Assembly: GCF_036785885.1 (NCBI RefSeq)
Contig: NC_092323.1
Coordinates: 2,148,501-2,212,500, forward strand
Origin: Coffea arabica
Lineage: Eukaryota > Streptophyta > Magnoliopsida > Gentianales > Rubiaceae
Direction of reading: 5' to 3'
Length of the DNA: 64,000 nucleotides
In this document: in pieces, positions 1 through 11,453 of the stretch
Layout: each line of letters starts with the position of its first letter
Numbering within the stretch: the stretch's first letter is position 1
The notes under the pieces: model-generated
Database searches by the model: none
Told to the model about the DNA's origin: nothing
Seen by the model: the letters and a program-made list of their open reading frames with translations, nothing else
Translations under genes and position numbers: made by a program

Positions 1-281
1 ATACCAGAAATTTACTACTGAAATCATCTCAAATTTCTAGGGGTATGAATTGTACCGTCTGAATTTGGCAGTGCTACAACCCTCCATACTTCAAGAACAT
101 GATTGAATCAGCAATAACAGAAATTTACTTCTGAAATCATCTCAAATTAAGCACTAGAGCCTATTAATTAACCAAATTCTCTTGAAGAAAGACGTCTAAT
201 CACTCTCTTGTAGAAAGATTTTGCCAGTCAAAGAAATTCAGAATTCAATATTCATCGCTGCAAAGTAAAAAAAGGGTGAGC

Positions 282-460
282 TTTAGTTGTTACCTTCCGG
301 ACTGAAGAACCCAGTTAGGGTAAAGCAAAGAGCGATGGGGGAGACGGTGGTGGAAGTGGCAAAAAGTTAGGGTGAAGGTGGAAGCGATGGTGGAGAGCAA
401 AAGCAATTGCAGCTGAGGAAGAATGGTTAATTAAGTATGCAGAGAGGGATGCTTATATAG
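282..460 (-). promoter_or_regulatory. Promoter and possible 5' leader exon of a minus-strand gene leaving the left edge
   Basis: On the minus strand there is a good TATA box, CTATATAAGC, at 451-460. It is followed by a pyrimidine-rich stretch without an ATG that ends in a splice-donor-like GGAAG/GTAACA near 290. This looks like an untranslated first exon of a gene whose coding part lies left of position 1. No coding frame can be assigned inside the window, so the gene identity is unknown. Confidence 0.3.
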
Positions 461-583
461 TTGATCCGATTTTAATTTTTTACCCACAAGATCCAAGTGT
501 AGACCTGTTTTCCAGGGTTTAGTTGTGGAATTGGAATTAGAATTCTTTTGGTTCGGTAAAGAATTCAATTCATGGAATTGGAC

Positions 584-979
584 TGCAACGGATCTTTCGT
601 TCCATATTCTGCGTCATTCTCTGTCTCATTTTTATTACATCGTTATTTCTCCTTTATTAACATCACATTTTAGATTTTTTTTTTGTTTTTGTAAGATCCA
701 ATAACTATTAACAGAGTAATACACAAAATTTAACAAACTCAAAAAATTAAAATGCATAAAAAAATGAGATTTTTATGAATTTTCTGCTGTATGTTTTAAT
801 TTTCTATTATATATTATTTGTTTAAAATTGTTGTATTTATTTTTTACTCAATTAATAGTTATTAGATCTTAAAAAAACTAAAAAAGAAATGAAAATATGA
901 TGTTCATAAAGGAGAAATAGTAATATAATAAAAATATGGGGTAGAGAATGACAGAATATGGAACAGAAGATACGTTACG
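584..979. mobile_element. 396-bp palindromic Mutator-like MITE, older copy
   Basis: The left end (TGCAACGGATCTTTCG) matches the reverse complement of the right end (CGTAACGTATCTTCTG). The whole sequence aligns to the element at 51679-52073 with the same length and internal motifs (AAGATCCAATAACTATTA and its inverse). The flanks GAATTGGAC (575-583) and TAATTAGAC (980-988) look like a decayed 9-bp target duplication, which fits the Mutator superfamily. It has no coding capacity. Its ends are more diverged than in the second copy, so it is probably the older insertion. Confidence 0.7.
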
Positions 980-1578
980 TAATTAGACCCTCAAAATTTA
1001 AACCCTTGATCTCATAGCCGACGAAGACTTAAATTCTTTGTAGTGATCAAATGGCTACCTAAGCTCCAGGCGCCAGGGGAGTTTCCCACCGTCGTTTAGC
1101 TCGTGTGCAAAAATAATAAGTATTTATGCTTCTTGGAAAAAAAAAAAAGAAAAGAAAAGAAATTCACGCAGCACAAGTGCGAACCAAGTAATTTAGCGTT
1201 TATTTGACAATTGACATAGTAATTGGCCATGGTTAAGAAGAAGATCAAGAAATCAAGTTTTAGTTTTAGGTAAAAGAGAATTTAAATGAAAAAAAAGTGT
1301 CTTAATTTAGAAGAACGATAAATTTTTGGCCTACAGCCCATTAGACAACAATTAGATTTTTTTTTTTTCTTTTTTGGTTCCAAGGTTTCTTAGTGTCCGA
1401 AATGCAGCATTCATGGCCACCACCAGCTAGCTGAAGCCCGAAGGAAAGGCCGAAACAGTCCCACACACAAATTGCTTGGCCTTGAAACTCGCTCCGGTCA
1501 GAAGGATTGCACGCCCATTTCTCTAGCGCTCCTGAAACAAATACAGGCCGCTAACCGTTAACGGTTGTTACTTGCTCT
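980..1578. other. Upstream region of the first AGP gene, no gene seen
   Basis: AT-rich spacer with A and T homopolymer runs. No convincing coding frame or repeat boundary was seen. The stretch just before 1579 is not shared with the second AGP copy, so it lies outside the duplicated unit. Confidence 0.5.
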
Positions 1579-1664
1579 GTTTGAAACCTCAGAAACAACA
1601 ATTAATGTCCAAACATTACCGTCCGCCATTCCTTCCCGCCACCATATTCGCAGCCAGTTTTACC

Positions 1665-1671
1665 TATAAAA
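1665..1671 (+). promoter_or_regulatory. TATA box of the first AGP gene
   Basis: TATAAAA within CCTATAAAAAGC, about 160 bp before the ATG at 1828. The same box with the same surroundings recurs ahead of the second AGP copy at 4686, so the core promoter was duplicated with the gene. Confidence 0.7.
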
Positions 1672-1827
1672 AGCATCCACATTCAGTCTCCTTCATCCTC
1701 ATTCTTTCATCCCTGCAGTGTTTCTCTAAGTAATCTAGAGAAGTACTGCAATTTGCAAAAATCATTTGAAAATTTCTGCTATAAACAAATAAACAAGGGT
1801 ACCAACTACCAAAAAACAAAAAAAAAA

Positions 1828-2232
1828 ATGGCTCGCCAGTTGGTTGTCCTTGCCCTCGTCTTCGTGGCGGTTGTTGGGTTGGCCTCCGCCCAATCATCAC
1901 CTGGCAGTGCCCCGTCGCACTCTCCCTCAAAATCCCCCGCCCCTTCATCCGCAGCCAAACATGCACCATCAAAGGCCCCCTCAGCAGCCACTCCCAAGGC
2001 ATCATCCCCGGCCCACAGCTCCAACGCCCCATCCACCTCCCCATCTTCCGCACCCGAGGCCAGCACCCCTGAGGCGTCATCGCCACCTGCCCCACCCAGC
2101 GATGCCCCATCACCAACCTCTGCCACCCCAACCCAGTCACCCGCTGAGACACCCAAAGGCAATGGAGCCGCCACCTTGAAGGCCTCTGCCGCTCTTGGTG
2201 CCGCCGCTGTGGCTGGATTCTTCTACTTTTAA
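1828..2232 (+). CDS. Classical arabinogalactan protein, copy 1 (AGP6/AGP11-like)
   Basis: Encodes a 134-residue secreted, GPI-anchored proteoglycan backbone of the cell surface. Residues 1 to about 21 are a signal peptide ending in ASAQ. The central part is almost only Pro, Ala, Ser and Thr, in SP, AP and TP pairs, the context for Pro hydroxylation and arabinogalactan addition. The C-terminal tail (GNGAATLK, then an Ala/Gly-rich hydrophobic stretch ending GFFYF) is a typical GPI signal. I start at 1828 because the in-frame upstream sequence begins with a non-ATG codon and lies in the leader. The gene is intronless with a roughly 130-nt leader. Length and neighbourhood resemble the pollen AGP6/AGP11 pair of Arabidopsis; expression in pollen is inferred, not seen. 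A close second copy lies 3 kb downstream. Confidence 0.9.
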   Translation: MARQLVVLALVFVAVVGLASAQSSPGSAPSHSPSKSPAPSSAAKHAPSKAPSAATPKASSPAHSSNAPSTSPSSAPEASTPEASSPPAPPSDAPSPTSATPTQSPAETPKGNGAATLKASAALGAAAVAGFFYF

Positions 2233-2652
2233 GCAAGAAAAAGATTTTCCAAGAAATGAAGCAGTTTGTTGCTTGATTAGCGGTTGCCGATGTTTAATTT
2301 TTCCAAATTCATGCAACCGTTTGTTTTTAGATAGTGCAACATGATCGTGAATTGTGACGTGTCCTCTGCTTTATAGTTTATACTGTATCATTACCAGAAC
2401 AACATCAATTTGAGTCCAGTCCCGTTACTAGTTGTTGACGGACTCCGGACTTTTCCCTTCAGAGGACTTCCATGATTTGTAACGCTGCGCGCCCTTTTTT
2501 GTTTTTCCTTTTCTTTCAATGGTTAAGTTTCCATGTTTTCCCTAAATCTTAGCTCCTCCTTTCTAGTACTCCTGCTCGCTCAATGTATGCTTTAACTACC
2601 TGAAGAAGAAGAATAAGAATGCTATATATTTCATTCATTATCCGTTGTTTAT

Positions 2653-4599
2653 TTTTTCAATAGATAGTTATGGTAACGAATCTTTTAGTAACAATTGTTA
2701 TGGTAACGAAACAATGCTTTAGTAACTACAGTTAACTAGAGCTTGAACAGTTAACAAAACAATCCTTTAGTAACAAAATATTAGTATACAATTAACTAGA
2801 GCTTGAAATGGAATGAAATTTATTTAGTATTTTACTGCTAACAACTTTAACACCATTTAATAGTTAAAGAAAAAAAATAAAATGGACATGGAGATTGGGG
2901 TTGGTTCCTTGGTGTGAAAAAAGGATAGTTCCTCTAAAGTAATGCTGTGTCAAATTCTGGATGCATATGAAATTAGAAATGTGATAACTTCGCAATTCAT
3001 TCTTATTCATGATGAATTTTTTGGATTCTACGTAGAATAGCAATTTTTTTATGTTCAGCATGAAAATATTCTCTTTTTGTCATATTGATGGCTTTTGCTC
3101 TTAAGATTATCTGCATGTCGGTGGTTAGTATTATTGACGAGGTTAGAGGTCATGGAAAATGTTACTAATTTCAGGAGAAATTATGTATTGTAAAATGGTT
3201 TAATAATTTTCTACTAAACATAACTACTACATACAAAAGGAAAAGATATTTGATTTTATTTTACTTTGATTAGAAGAACTACTAGTAATCAAGGAAATAG
3301 TGATACTGGTGAAAATTTCAGATCAACAATCAACATACATATGATTACAGTAATTTTTTTAGTCGATTAGACTAATATATGCCATAAAGTAGTAAGATTT
3401 AGTCATTTGTAAATTAACAATTTTGGCAGTTTACAAAACATTCACCTATAAAAAATTATGATTATTATAAAATGACATTTTATAATAATTTACATACCAT
3501 TTGCCAATAAAAAATATGCATACAAATCCATAATGTAAATGCTACAAAGTATATTTGAAAGTCACGGAACTTAACATATGGGTAAATTTACTATAATTTT
3601 CAAAGATTATGCTACGTTAGTACAACTTTAATTTTTATACTTGTGACCCAGAAAATAAATTTATTAAAACTTTACCATTGTATTAAATTCATAGGTATTA
3701 ATATATGAAAATTGTGATGTATAAGTAAGTGCTATTTTATATAAAACTTGAAAGATTTGTTGTTATTGTAATACAACTTTAACTTTTATTCTTGTGACCC
3801 AGAAAATAAATTTATTGAAACTTTATCATTTTATTATATTCCTATGTATTAATATATGGAAATTGTGATGTATAAATAAGTGCAATTCTATATATAACTC
3901 GAAAAATTTGTTCTTATTGTCACCCAAACTTTCTAACCTTTCGCAAATTCAAAAATAATTCGGAATTTATAATATGACAAATTATTTTTATATATTTTAT
4001 AAGGTCATGTGCAAAAAAATAGTTTTCAGATTATATTCAAAATGCTTAAAACATATAACATTTATAAATGATATGTACAATTGTGTATCATACATTTATA
4101 TTACGAGTAATTATTAGCTAGAATACCAAGTTTCAATCATTAATAAAAAAAATCTTAGCATTATTTCAAATAAACTTCCTAATACTTGTTTCATATAAGT
4201 TTTTTAAAAGTAAAATAGTAACTTTATACCACAAACTAGTATGTTTTGACCATTAACCAAATTTACTATTCTATCAACAAGATTTACTTACTATTAATCT
4301 ATAAAAACTGACTATTACTTGAACTAAACTTACTCTCCAAAAAATAAGTTTCGGATATAGAGTAATAATTTATTTCAAAAAAGAGTAAGTTCCGTATCTA
4401 TTCCAATTTACTTTTTAAGACATAAAAGTTGCTAATTTATCAATTTAACTTACTATTTTTTTATGTGAAACTTACTAACCAAATTTTTAGGTATTATCTT
4501 ATTTAGGTAACTAGTCCAATAGGTAATTAAATAGTTGCTAAAAGTGTTTTTATAAAAACAAATTTCGTTACCACAACCATCGTTATTTCAGGCTTTTCA
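2653..4599. other. AT-rich spacer between the two AGP copies
   Basis: Sequence not shared by the two AGP units, with no credible gene. Apart from the short tandem repeat listed separately, it holds simple AT-rich DNA with many stop codons in all frames. Confidence 0.5.
3621..3918. repeat. Two-copy tandem repeat, period about 151 bp
   Basis: TACAACTTTAA at 3621 recurs at 3772. Both copies continue through CTTGTGACCCAGAAAATAAA, a TATTAATATATG segment and AATTGTGATGTATAA in the same order. The copies differ by scattered substitutions, so this is an old local duplication. Confidence 0.75.
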
Positions 4600-4685
4600 G
4601 TTTGAAACCTCAGAAACAACAATTAATGTCCAAACATTACCGTCCGCCATTCATTCCCGCCACCTTATTCGCAGCTAGTTTTACC

Positions 4686-4692
4686 TATAAAA
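4686..4692 (+). promoter_or_regulatory. TATA box of the second AGP gene
   Basis: TATAAAA in the same context as the box at 1665 and at nearly the same distance from the ATG (4852). Homology between the two AGP units begins about 86 bp further upstream, at 4600. Confidence 0.7.
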
Positions 4693-4851
4693 AGCATCCA
4701 CAATCAGTCTCCTCCATCCTCATTCTTTCATCCCTGCAGTGTTTCTCTAAGTAATCTAGAGAAGTACTGCAATTTGCAAGAATCATTTGAAAATTTCTGC
4801 TATAAACAAATAAACAAGGGTACCAACTACCAAAAAAACAAAAACAAAAAA

Positions 4852-5268
4852 ATGGCTCGCCAGTTGGTTGTCCTTGCCCTCGTCTTCGTGGCCGTTGTTG
4901 GGTTGGCCTCCGCCCAATCATCACCTAGCAGTGCCCCGTCGCACTCTCCCTCAAAATCCCCGGCCCCTTCATCCGCAGCCAAACATGCACCATCAAAGGC
5001 CCCCTCAGCAGCCACTCCCAAGGCATCATCCCCGGCCCCCAGCTCCAACGCCCCATCCACCTCCCCATCTGCCGCACCCGAGGCCAGCACCCCTGAGGCG
5101 TCATCGCCACCTGCCCCACCCAGCGATGCCCCATCACCAACCTCTGCCACCCCAACCCAGTCGCCCGCTGAGACACCCGCTGAGACACCCAAGGGCAATG
5201 GAGCCGCCACCTTGAAGGCCTCTGCCGCTCTTGGTGCCGCCGCTGTGGCTGGATTCTTCTACTTTTAA
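4852..5268 (+). CDS. Classical arabinogalactan protein, copy 2 (AGP6/AGP11-like)
   Basis: Encodes a 138-residue tandem duplicate of the AGP at 1828, with the same signal peptide, Pro/Ala/Ser/Thr-rich glycomodule region and GPI tail. It differs by a few substitutions and by a doubled AETP unit (CCGCTGAGACAC repeated near 5165-5188) just before the GPI part, which adds four residues. Both leader and promoter are conserved with copy 1. The reading frame is intact and most differences keep the Pro/Ser/Ala/Thr character, so both copies are probably functional. A 1.4-kb mobile element begins 151 bp after the stop and may have changed the 3' UTR. The choice of ATG follows the same reasoning as for copy 1. 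Confidence 0.9.
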   Translation: MARQLVVLALVFVAVVGLASAQSSPSSAPSHSPSKSPAPSSAAKHAPSKAPSAATPKASSPAPSSNAPSTSPSAAPEASTPEASSPPAPPSDAPSPTSATPTQSPAETPAETPKGNGAATLKASAALGAAAVAGFFYF

Positions 5269-5419
5269 GCAAGAAAAAGATTTTCCAAGAAATGAAGCAG
5301 TTTGTTGCTTGATTAGCGGTTGCCGATGTTTAATTTTTCCAAATTCATGCAACCGTTTGTTTTTTTTAGATAGTGCAACATGATCGTGAATTGTGACGTG
5401 TCCTCTGCTTTATAGTTGA

Positions 5420-6842
5420 GGGAAAAAAGTCTCAATAGCCCTTCAACTATTAGTCGGATAAACTTTTGATCCTTCTATAATTAAAAGTAAATTTTTGACC
5501 TCATTAGTCGAATAAACTTTTGGCCCTTTGATAATTAAAAGTAAATTTTTGACCTCTAATCTATCAAAAATGCCAAATGTTGTGCCGTCCGTCAATTCCA
5601 GTGGTTAAGGATGAGCGGAAACAACATCGCAATTAGCAAGGGTATTCTTGTCTGCTCACAAGAATGAATTATTAGGGGCATTCTAGCATTGTTAAACACG
5701 TCCTCAATGACCACGTTGACCTCTATCTTTTCCTCCATGATGCTGCAGCTCCATCCATGCATGTAGCAATGCTAGAATCAGGTAATAAAGTAGCCAATAA
5801 AGTAGTAAACAACTCAAATTCGCCTAAAATTAGCTAAAAAAAAAAAAAAAGAAACAGTCAATAATGTCGAGTATAAAATAAGAATTGTTAGAAAATGACA
5901 CAAATCAGAAAAAAAAAAGCACACACACACACACACAGAGAAAAAGAAGGGAAGAACGGATTAAATACAAAGATACAGCAATCCAATGCAAAGATGCAAC
6001 ATACCTTTTTGAATCCCTCCTCCAAAGTGCTAGGCTCACCTCAGTTCCAGTTCCTGCTATTTTTAAATTAAAAATAGTCGTATAATTTAATTTACGGAGA
6101 AAAGCATTTCCAAGAAAGTTTTTGCCACGGAGGATTGCAGATACATATGGAGTTTTGGGAAAATATGATAACACCAATTCTTTGGTTTTCAAATAAAAAA
6201 AATCTCACTAACTAACTTCAAGACCCATAGGCTTTAACTATCTCGAGACAGACATGACTATCTTTTCTAATTAAATTCCTTCCTTTTGTATTTTGGTTTT
6301 CCCCTTTTCCTTCCTTTAGTATTTGGGAGAGAAAGAGGAGGGGTTAGCAGGGGGATGAAATCTTTCTTGTACGTTACAGTAGCCGAATTAAATTTCTTCC
6401 TTTCATATATTGGCTTTCCTTTTTTCCTTCCTTTTGTATTTAAGAGAGAGAGACAGAGAGAGTTTGAGGGGGGTCCTGTGCCGATGAAGTCTTGCGGCTT
6501 ACAGCAGCAGCAGCAGCAGCAGAGTAAAACGAAGCCTTCTTGATTGTTATTGAAGATGATGTGGGAGTAAAGAAAAGGGTTGTAAAATGTTCCTTCAATT
6601 CGGTATTTTTTGCCTGCCTTCTACTCAATGAATTCTCGTGGGTGGACAAGAATGCCCCTGCTAATACCTCATGGAGCGCATGTTATGTTGTTTCCCGTCA
6701 TACTTAACTGCTTAAATTGACAAGAGGCCTAATATTTAACACCTTTGATAAATTGAGAATCAAAAATTTATTTTTACTTGTTGAAGGACTAAAAATTCAC
6801 TCGACTGTTAATTAATTGAAGGGCCATCAAGATTTTTTTCCC
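5420..6842. mobile_element. 1423-bp nonautonomous Mutator-like element behind AGP copy 2
   Basis: The left end GGGAAAAAAGTCTCAATAGC and the reverse complement of the right end (GGGAAAAAAATCTTGATGGC) form imperfect terminal inverted repeats. The flanks are TATAGTTGA (5411-5419) and TATAGTTTT (6843-6851). Copy 1 of the AGP unit carries the uninterrupted site TATAGTTTA at 2372, and homology between the units resumes at about 6860. Thus an insertion into the duplicated unit is directly visible. A 9-bp duplication with G-starting ends suggests Mutator. Inside are a tandem repeat, a CA microsatellite, a CAG run at 6503-6521 and two related pyrimidine-rich blocks near 6270-6470. No transposase frame is present. 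Confidence 0.8.
5450..5557. repeat. Two-copy tandem repeat inside the Mutator-like element
   Basis: A unit of about 54 bp beginning TAGTCGGATAAACTTTTG and containing AATTAAAAGTAAATTTTTGACC occurs twice in direct order just inside the left terminal repeat. Subterminal repeats of this sort are common in Mutator-like and hAT elements. Confidence 0.7.
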
Positions 6843-7133
6843 TATAGTTTTATAGTCATACTACTATATCATTACCAGAACAACATCAATTTGAGTCCAG
6901 TCCCGTTACTAGTTGTCAACGGACTCCGGACCTTTCCCTTCAGAGGACTTCCATGATTTGTGACGCTGCGCGCCCTTTTTTTTGCTTTTCTTTTAATGGT
7001 TAAGTTTCCGTGTTTTCCCTAAATCTTTGCTCTTCTCTTTTCCAGCACTTCTGCTCGCTCAATGTATGCTTTAACTACCTGAAGAATAAGAACAAGAATG
7101 CTATATATTTCATTCATAATCCGTTGTTTTTTT

Positions 7134-8850
7134 TTTTTTAAATAGAAAAGGAAAATCGAAATTGTTGCACCCTCTATTAAGCCGTCGATAAGTAAACATT
7201 AATTTAAACAAACTCACTTGAATGGTCATTGATGCATATTTCGCTGAATTCCTTGGGCATCATTAAATCTGAATTCTGATAATAATTCGAACATTGAACC
7301 CAAAAGAAGCCAATAAAATTAGCGTCCAACATCCGGACATTATGCTAGTCAAATTGTTGGGCACTTCACTTCCCATGATTGACGGATTGAGAGTTAATTA
7401 CTCTGATCTTATTGTTCTCTCGCCCCCCCCCCCCCTCCCCATTCCCCCTGGCGCGGGGCCAGAAAAAAAACCCCCTTCTTTTAGGTGACTTTGTTGACCA
7501 TATTATATATAGCAAATTAATGGAACAGGAATGATTGAGTTTGACTTAGCTGCCTCTAATATGAATGTGTACGAGAAAAAAGGAAGCTGAAGAATTGTAC
7601 TTGAGGTTCAGGCATAAGTTAGAAGATTTTCTTCATATTATTATTATTATTTTGTGTCATATTCGTTTTCATAGTGTCAGAAAACATAAAATGAGAAAGT
7701 GTACTAGAGGTACTCGAGAAATATGAATATTGCCTGTAACAGTTCCAATTATTGTTAAATCTGGAACTTAAAGAATGATCCTCATATTCTAGGATTTAGT
7801 ATGTAGTTAATTAAAGTCCACTAAGTTCGTTTTCTGGTATCTGAAGTTTCTGTTCCCATCTAACTAACCCCGTAACCTGTAACTAAATCTGATATGAATT
7901 TCTTTTTCTTTTGTTTTTGGAGAAATATAAGTAAATGCTTGATTGACAGATCTTTCCAAGGAGTTTGTTACTCATTTCTTACTACTTGTATTTTTATAAT
8001 GCCGTCAACACAAAGACAAAGTTAATTTCTAGCATGAGTATACATAAACAATGGAATTAAAAATTTGAAGTATTCTTCTTATTGAAAAAAAAAAAAAGAA
8101 ATTCGAAAGTGTGCAGCATGGAGAAAAACATTTGACCTCGGGGTGAAAATTCAAAGATTGCCATAGTCATATCTCCATTTTGATTTTGTGTGTTTTGTTG
8201 TGGTGGGGGGGGGGGGGGGGGGGGAGTTGGTTTACCTTCGCTGTTACTGGAGAGTTAAGGACTCAGGAGATACGACATGTACATTGATCAGCCCACCTAG
8301 TTATTTTTATCAATGCGTTGTAAAAAAAATAAATAAATGGTAGAATATTTTTTCGAGTTTACAGGGGAACCTCTGGTCGAGCGGATTAAAAAAATTATTT
8401 GTTGATTTTGCTCCTCCATCCATTGGTGAGAATATTGTGACAACGGTTGCCACCACCCCCACAGGCAACCGGAAAAAAAAAAAAAGCGGGAATGAAGCAG
8501 AAATCGTGGAAGAGAGAGACGTATATTTACCGGGGGAGAAACCCCATCCATCATTACGTAAGTCAAGGAATATACGTTGGGTGTTTGAGCGCATTGTTGC
8601 AGGACTAGTCAATCAAGCACCGAAAGTAAAGCCGGAGAAAAGCAAAGTCTGATCACCAGGCATTCCACATAATTAATCGATGCGCGTTCCATTTTCGTTT
8701 TACTACTAAGGTAGTAAGCGCTAAGTAGTAGTACTTTTTGCTTTCACCTAACATAGTACAGAGGAGCCCCCGCGGCAAGTGGTCACATCGGGACTCCATT
8801 GCTACTCTCTAGTAGCGGGAAGAAAAAAAAAGAGAAGAAACAAAATGAAA
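7134..8850. other. Intergenic region without a recognised gene
   Basis: Contains a C-rich run near 7423-7440, a G homopolymer at about 8204-8224 and several A runs. The short open frames are not supported by homology, composition or splice structure. The stretch from 8690 to 8850 is the likely 3' UTR of the pectate lyase on the minus strand. Confidence 0.45.
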
Positions 8851-8852
8851 TC

Positions 8853-10283
8853 TCAGCAACGGGAGCCCCCGCGGCAGGTAAGCGCACCTGCGGCAACGGT
8901 GATTGAACCCACAAGGGAAGATGGTCTGGCGCTTAAACTGGAAGCCCTGGCGTAGTTAGTGGATGATGCACCTGCCGCCCCTGACTCCCGGAAGTAGGCC
9001 CCATTCAGCATCAAGTCTCCCTCCGACCTCCAGTTCCAATGTTGCCATTCACTTTCCGGTGCATCCTCGTGCTTGGTCACCTCTTTTCTGAAGTTTTCGT
9101 TGGGCGCAAGAAATCTATTCCCCTGGCTGTTGATGGTAGGGGCTGCGCTCCCGCCGACGGCGTACATTTCCCAGTGGGTGTAGTCATTATTCACCACGTG
9201 AAAGTAGCCGTGTCTGCACCTTGGCATCCGCTGCACCAGCCCTTCGCCGAAATGGTTGAAAGCAATGGTGACCTGCATGTTTTTGTCTTGCGTGTAATAG
9301 TCGCTGTGTCCCAGGAGCATGACTTTGTCGTGATTAGTGAAGTAGTTGTTGGATATGGTGATGGCCGTGGATCCGTGGATGGCATCGATGAGGCCGTCAT
9401 GGCAGTTGGACAAGGAACAATGATCGACCCAGACGTGCTGCCCACCAAAAATGGAAATTCCATCACCGTCAGAAACCGTCCAATATCCCGAGTGTTCAGG
9501 GGAGTCCCTGATGTTCCCATTCCCTCCCTGCTTACAGTCATGGATGTGAATGCCGTGGATGATGATGTTAGTTGCGTAGTGGATGGTAATGCACGGTCCG
9601 CCGGAAATGTGAACGCTTGCGCCCCTTCCGTCGATGGTTTTGTGGGAGTTCATCACCAGCTCTTGCCTGAGCTGGATTACCATGTCTCTTTTGAAGATGA
9701 TCCACAGAGGCTCGTCTTGTATAACCGCATGCCTTAGGGTGCCTGGCTTAGGGTTGACCGCATCGTCGTCCCCAGCGTCGGTTACCACGTAGATTCGCCC
9801 GTTCCTTCCACCCGTGGCGTCCTTTCCAAACCCAATGCCGCAGTCGGCTAAACGCTGGCGGTTGTTCTCCCAGTCGGGGTCGCACCGCCAGCAATCATCG
9901 ATGGGGTTCCCAGTCCCGCAAGACAGGTACCCCAGGTTCCTCCTCGATGCATTCATGCTCCTGGTGGAACGCCGGTAAATTTGAGATTCATTAGCCAGCA
10001 CGAAAATTAACCGGCTAACACACACACACCAAAAAAAAACTATACCAGACATAAAAAGTCGTGCTTCATAACATGCTAGCAGTACTATATAAGGATTGAA
10101 TCAATAGATAAAAAAACGTAAATTTTTCTGGCTAGCATGCATTGTTTTGTTACACTACCTCTGAACATCTTGCACGACAAGATCAGGGTCTTTGACTGAA
10201 GCAGCAGAGGAGGAAATTACTAAGACCGGAGTCAGAACCAGGGTGATGAAAAGGACAAATTGAAATGCTGGATGAGCTAACAT
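8853..10283 (-). CDS. Pectate lyase, polysaccharide lyase family 1
   Basis: Cleaves de-esterified pectin by calcium-dependent beta-elimination in the cell wall. Two exons join in phase, 10283..10159 and 9960..8853, giving 410 residues, the usual plant size. The in-track frame continues into the intron, so the first exon was needed to find the true start: the ATG at 10283 opens a signal peptide (residues 1 to about 28). Family marks: NASRRNLG and [16 protein letters not shown] near residues 45-70, DGDGISI and VWVDHC (218-223), calcium-site and catalytic segment RMPRCRHG (286-293), and a Cys-terminated tail ending RGGSRC. A TATA box lies 130 bp upstream. A role in pollen or in wall loosening is possible but not shown by the sequence. 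In Arabidopsis a relative (At3g27400, from memory) neighbours the gene related to the membrane protein at 39 kb. Confidence 0.93.
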
Positions 10284-10412
10284 TTTCTCTCTACTTGGCT
10301 GCTCAAGTACAAAAGCAGTACAAAAGCAGTACCTAGTGCTACTACTACTACTACAAATGTTGGGAGAGCTAGCTGGTCTGGTCCAGTGCAAGATGATGCG
10401 ATCCAATGGGGG

Positions 10413-10420
10413 CTTATAAA
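10413..10420 (-). promoter_or_regulatory. TATA box of the pectate lyase gene
   Basis: TTTATAAG on the minus strand, 130 bp upstream of the ATG at 10283, correctly oriented and placed for this gene. Confidence 0.6.
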
Positions 10421-10429
10421 GGAGCAAAG

Positions 10430-11453
10430 CCGGGATAAAAGGCGTGATTATACATTTGAAAACTGAAAGTGGGGCTCATTTACTATCCAAAATCCGAATC
10501 CATTTACTTGGATTCCCACAGGGGGTTAGTTTAAGTCGTTAATCATTTTTGCTCTTTCAACGGAGGCCCACTGCCCGCTCTTTTGGGATATGGTCACCAC
10601 CTTCTACTTTTTTCTTTCCTGTTTGCTGAAACTGGATGGCTTTGCCACGACAAACTACCATCTGCATGTGATGAGTTTCGCCGCACGAGTTTTTTTTTTT
10701 TTTTTTTGGGTTTTCATGCGGGAGCTACTCCCACTCCTCTTGGGATATAGTACATCATCTTTTCCATCGATTCGCTCTGAATTTGTTTTGCGATTTTGGG
10801 TGGGAATTTTTGGTGTTAGTTGGATCTGAGCTTTCCGGATTAGGGTGGAGAAACATATTGTTATTGTTTATCCCACTGCTGGCCTGTCATGCTATGTATC
10901 GATGAAGGAGGGAAACTTCATTTTACAAAGAAAGGAAAGCCTTACAATTCATTAGGCACTACACGAATTCCGAATTTGGAATGGGACAATAAATATGGTG
11001 CATATTGGAAATACTAAAGACTTTTGGCCGGAAAGACTTTCGACTTCAATTAAAGCTGAGTAAAGAAGCATAGGATCCACTACTACTACTACTATATTAT
11101 TGTACTAATATGAAGTAACTTAAAATTCTTCATTATTTTTTCTTTCAAGAGAAGAAGATGGAAATACTATTGTACCTTGTGGGCGCGACCCCACTCGGCC
11201 GCCATACATCCGCCATTTCTGGAGGGAATGTTGTAAATCATATATAGTATTTTGGTAAGAAATTCTTAGCCTTAGAACTTATTATTATTATTTTTTAACA
11301 ATAAGTGTTTGAACAAACAGTAGTATTTAAACATTTAAACAGGCCTATTTTTATAGGCATGAAATGACTTGATCGGAATTAGTAAAACAATTATTAAGAG
11401 AACAAATTATTTGACTATATTAACACAATATATGATACTTTAATTAGGGATAT
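10430..11453. other. Intergenic region upstream of the pectate lyase
   Basis: No coding frame is supported. A T run lies at about 10690-10706. The part next to 10430 is the pectate lyase promoter. The rest holds no repeat boundary I can define. Confidence 0.4.

Noticed and set aside
1806-2179. Long open frames in other frames and on the minus strand of both AGP genes
   Set aside because: Low-complexity GC-rich AGP coding sequence lacks stops in several frames; only the AGP frame has signal peptide, glycomodules and GPI tail.
5885-6543. Short frames inside the Mutator-like element as possible captured gene fragments
   Set aside because: They cover a CA microsatellite and a CAG run; no similarity to a host gene was recognised.
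9039-9737. 232-codon open frame on the plus strand opposite the pectate lyase
   Set aside because: It is the antisense shadow of a highly conserved GC-rich exon and resembles no protein; the minus-strand pectate lyase explains the open frame.
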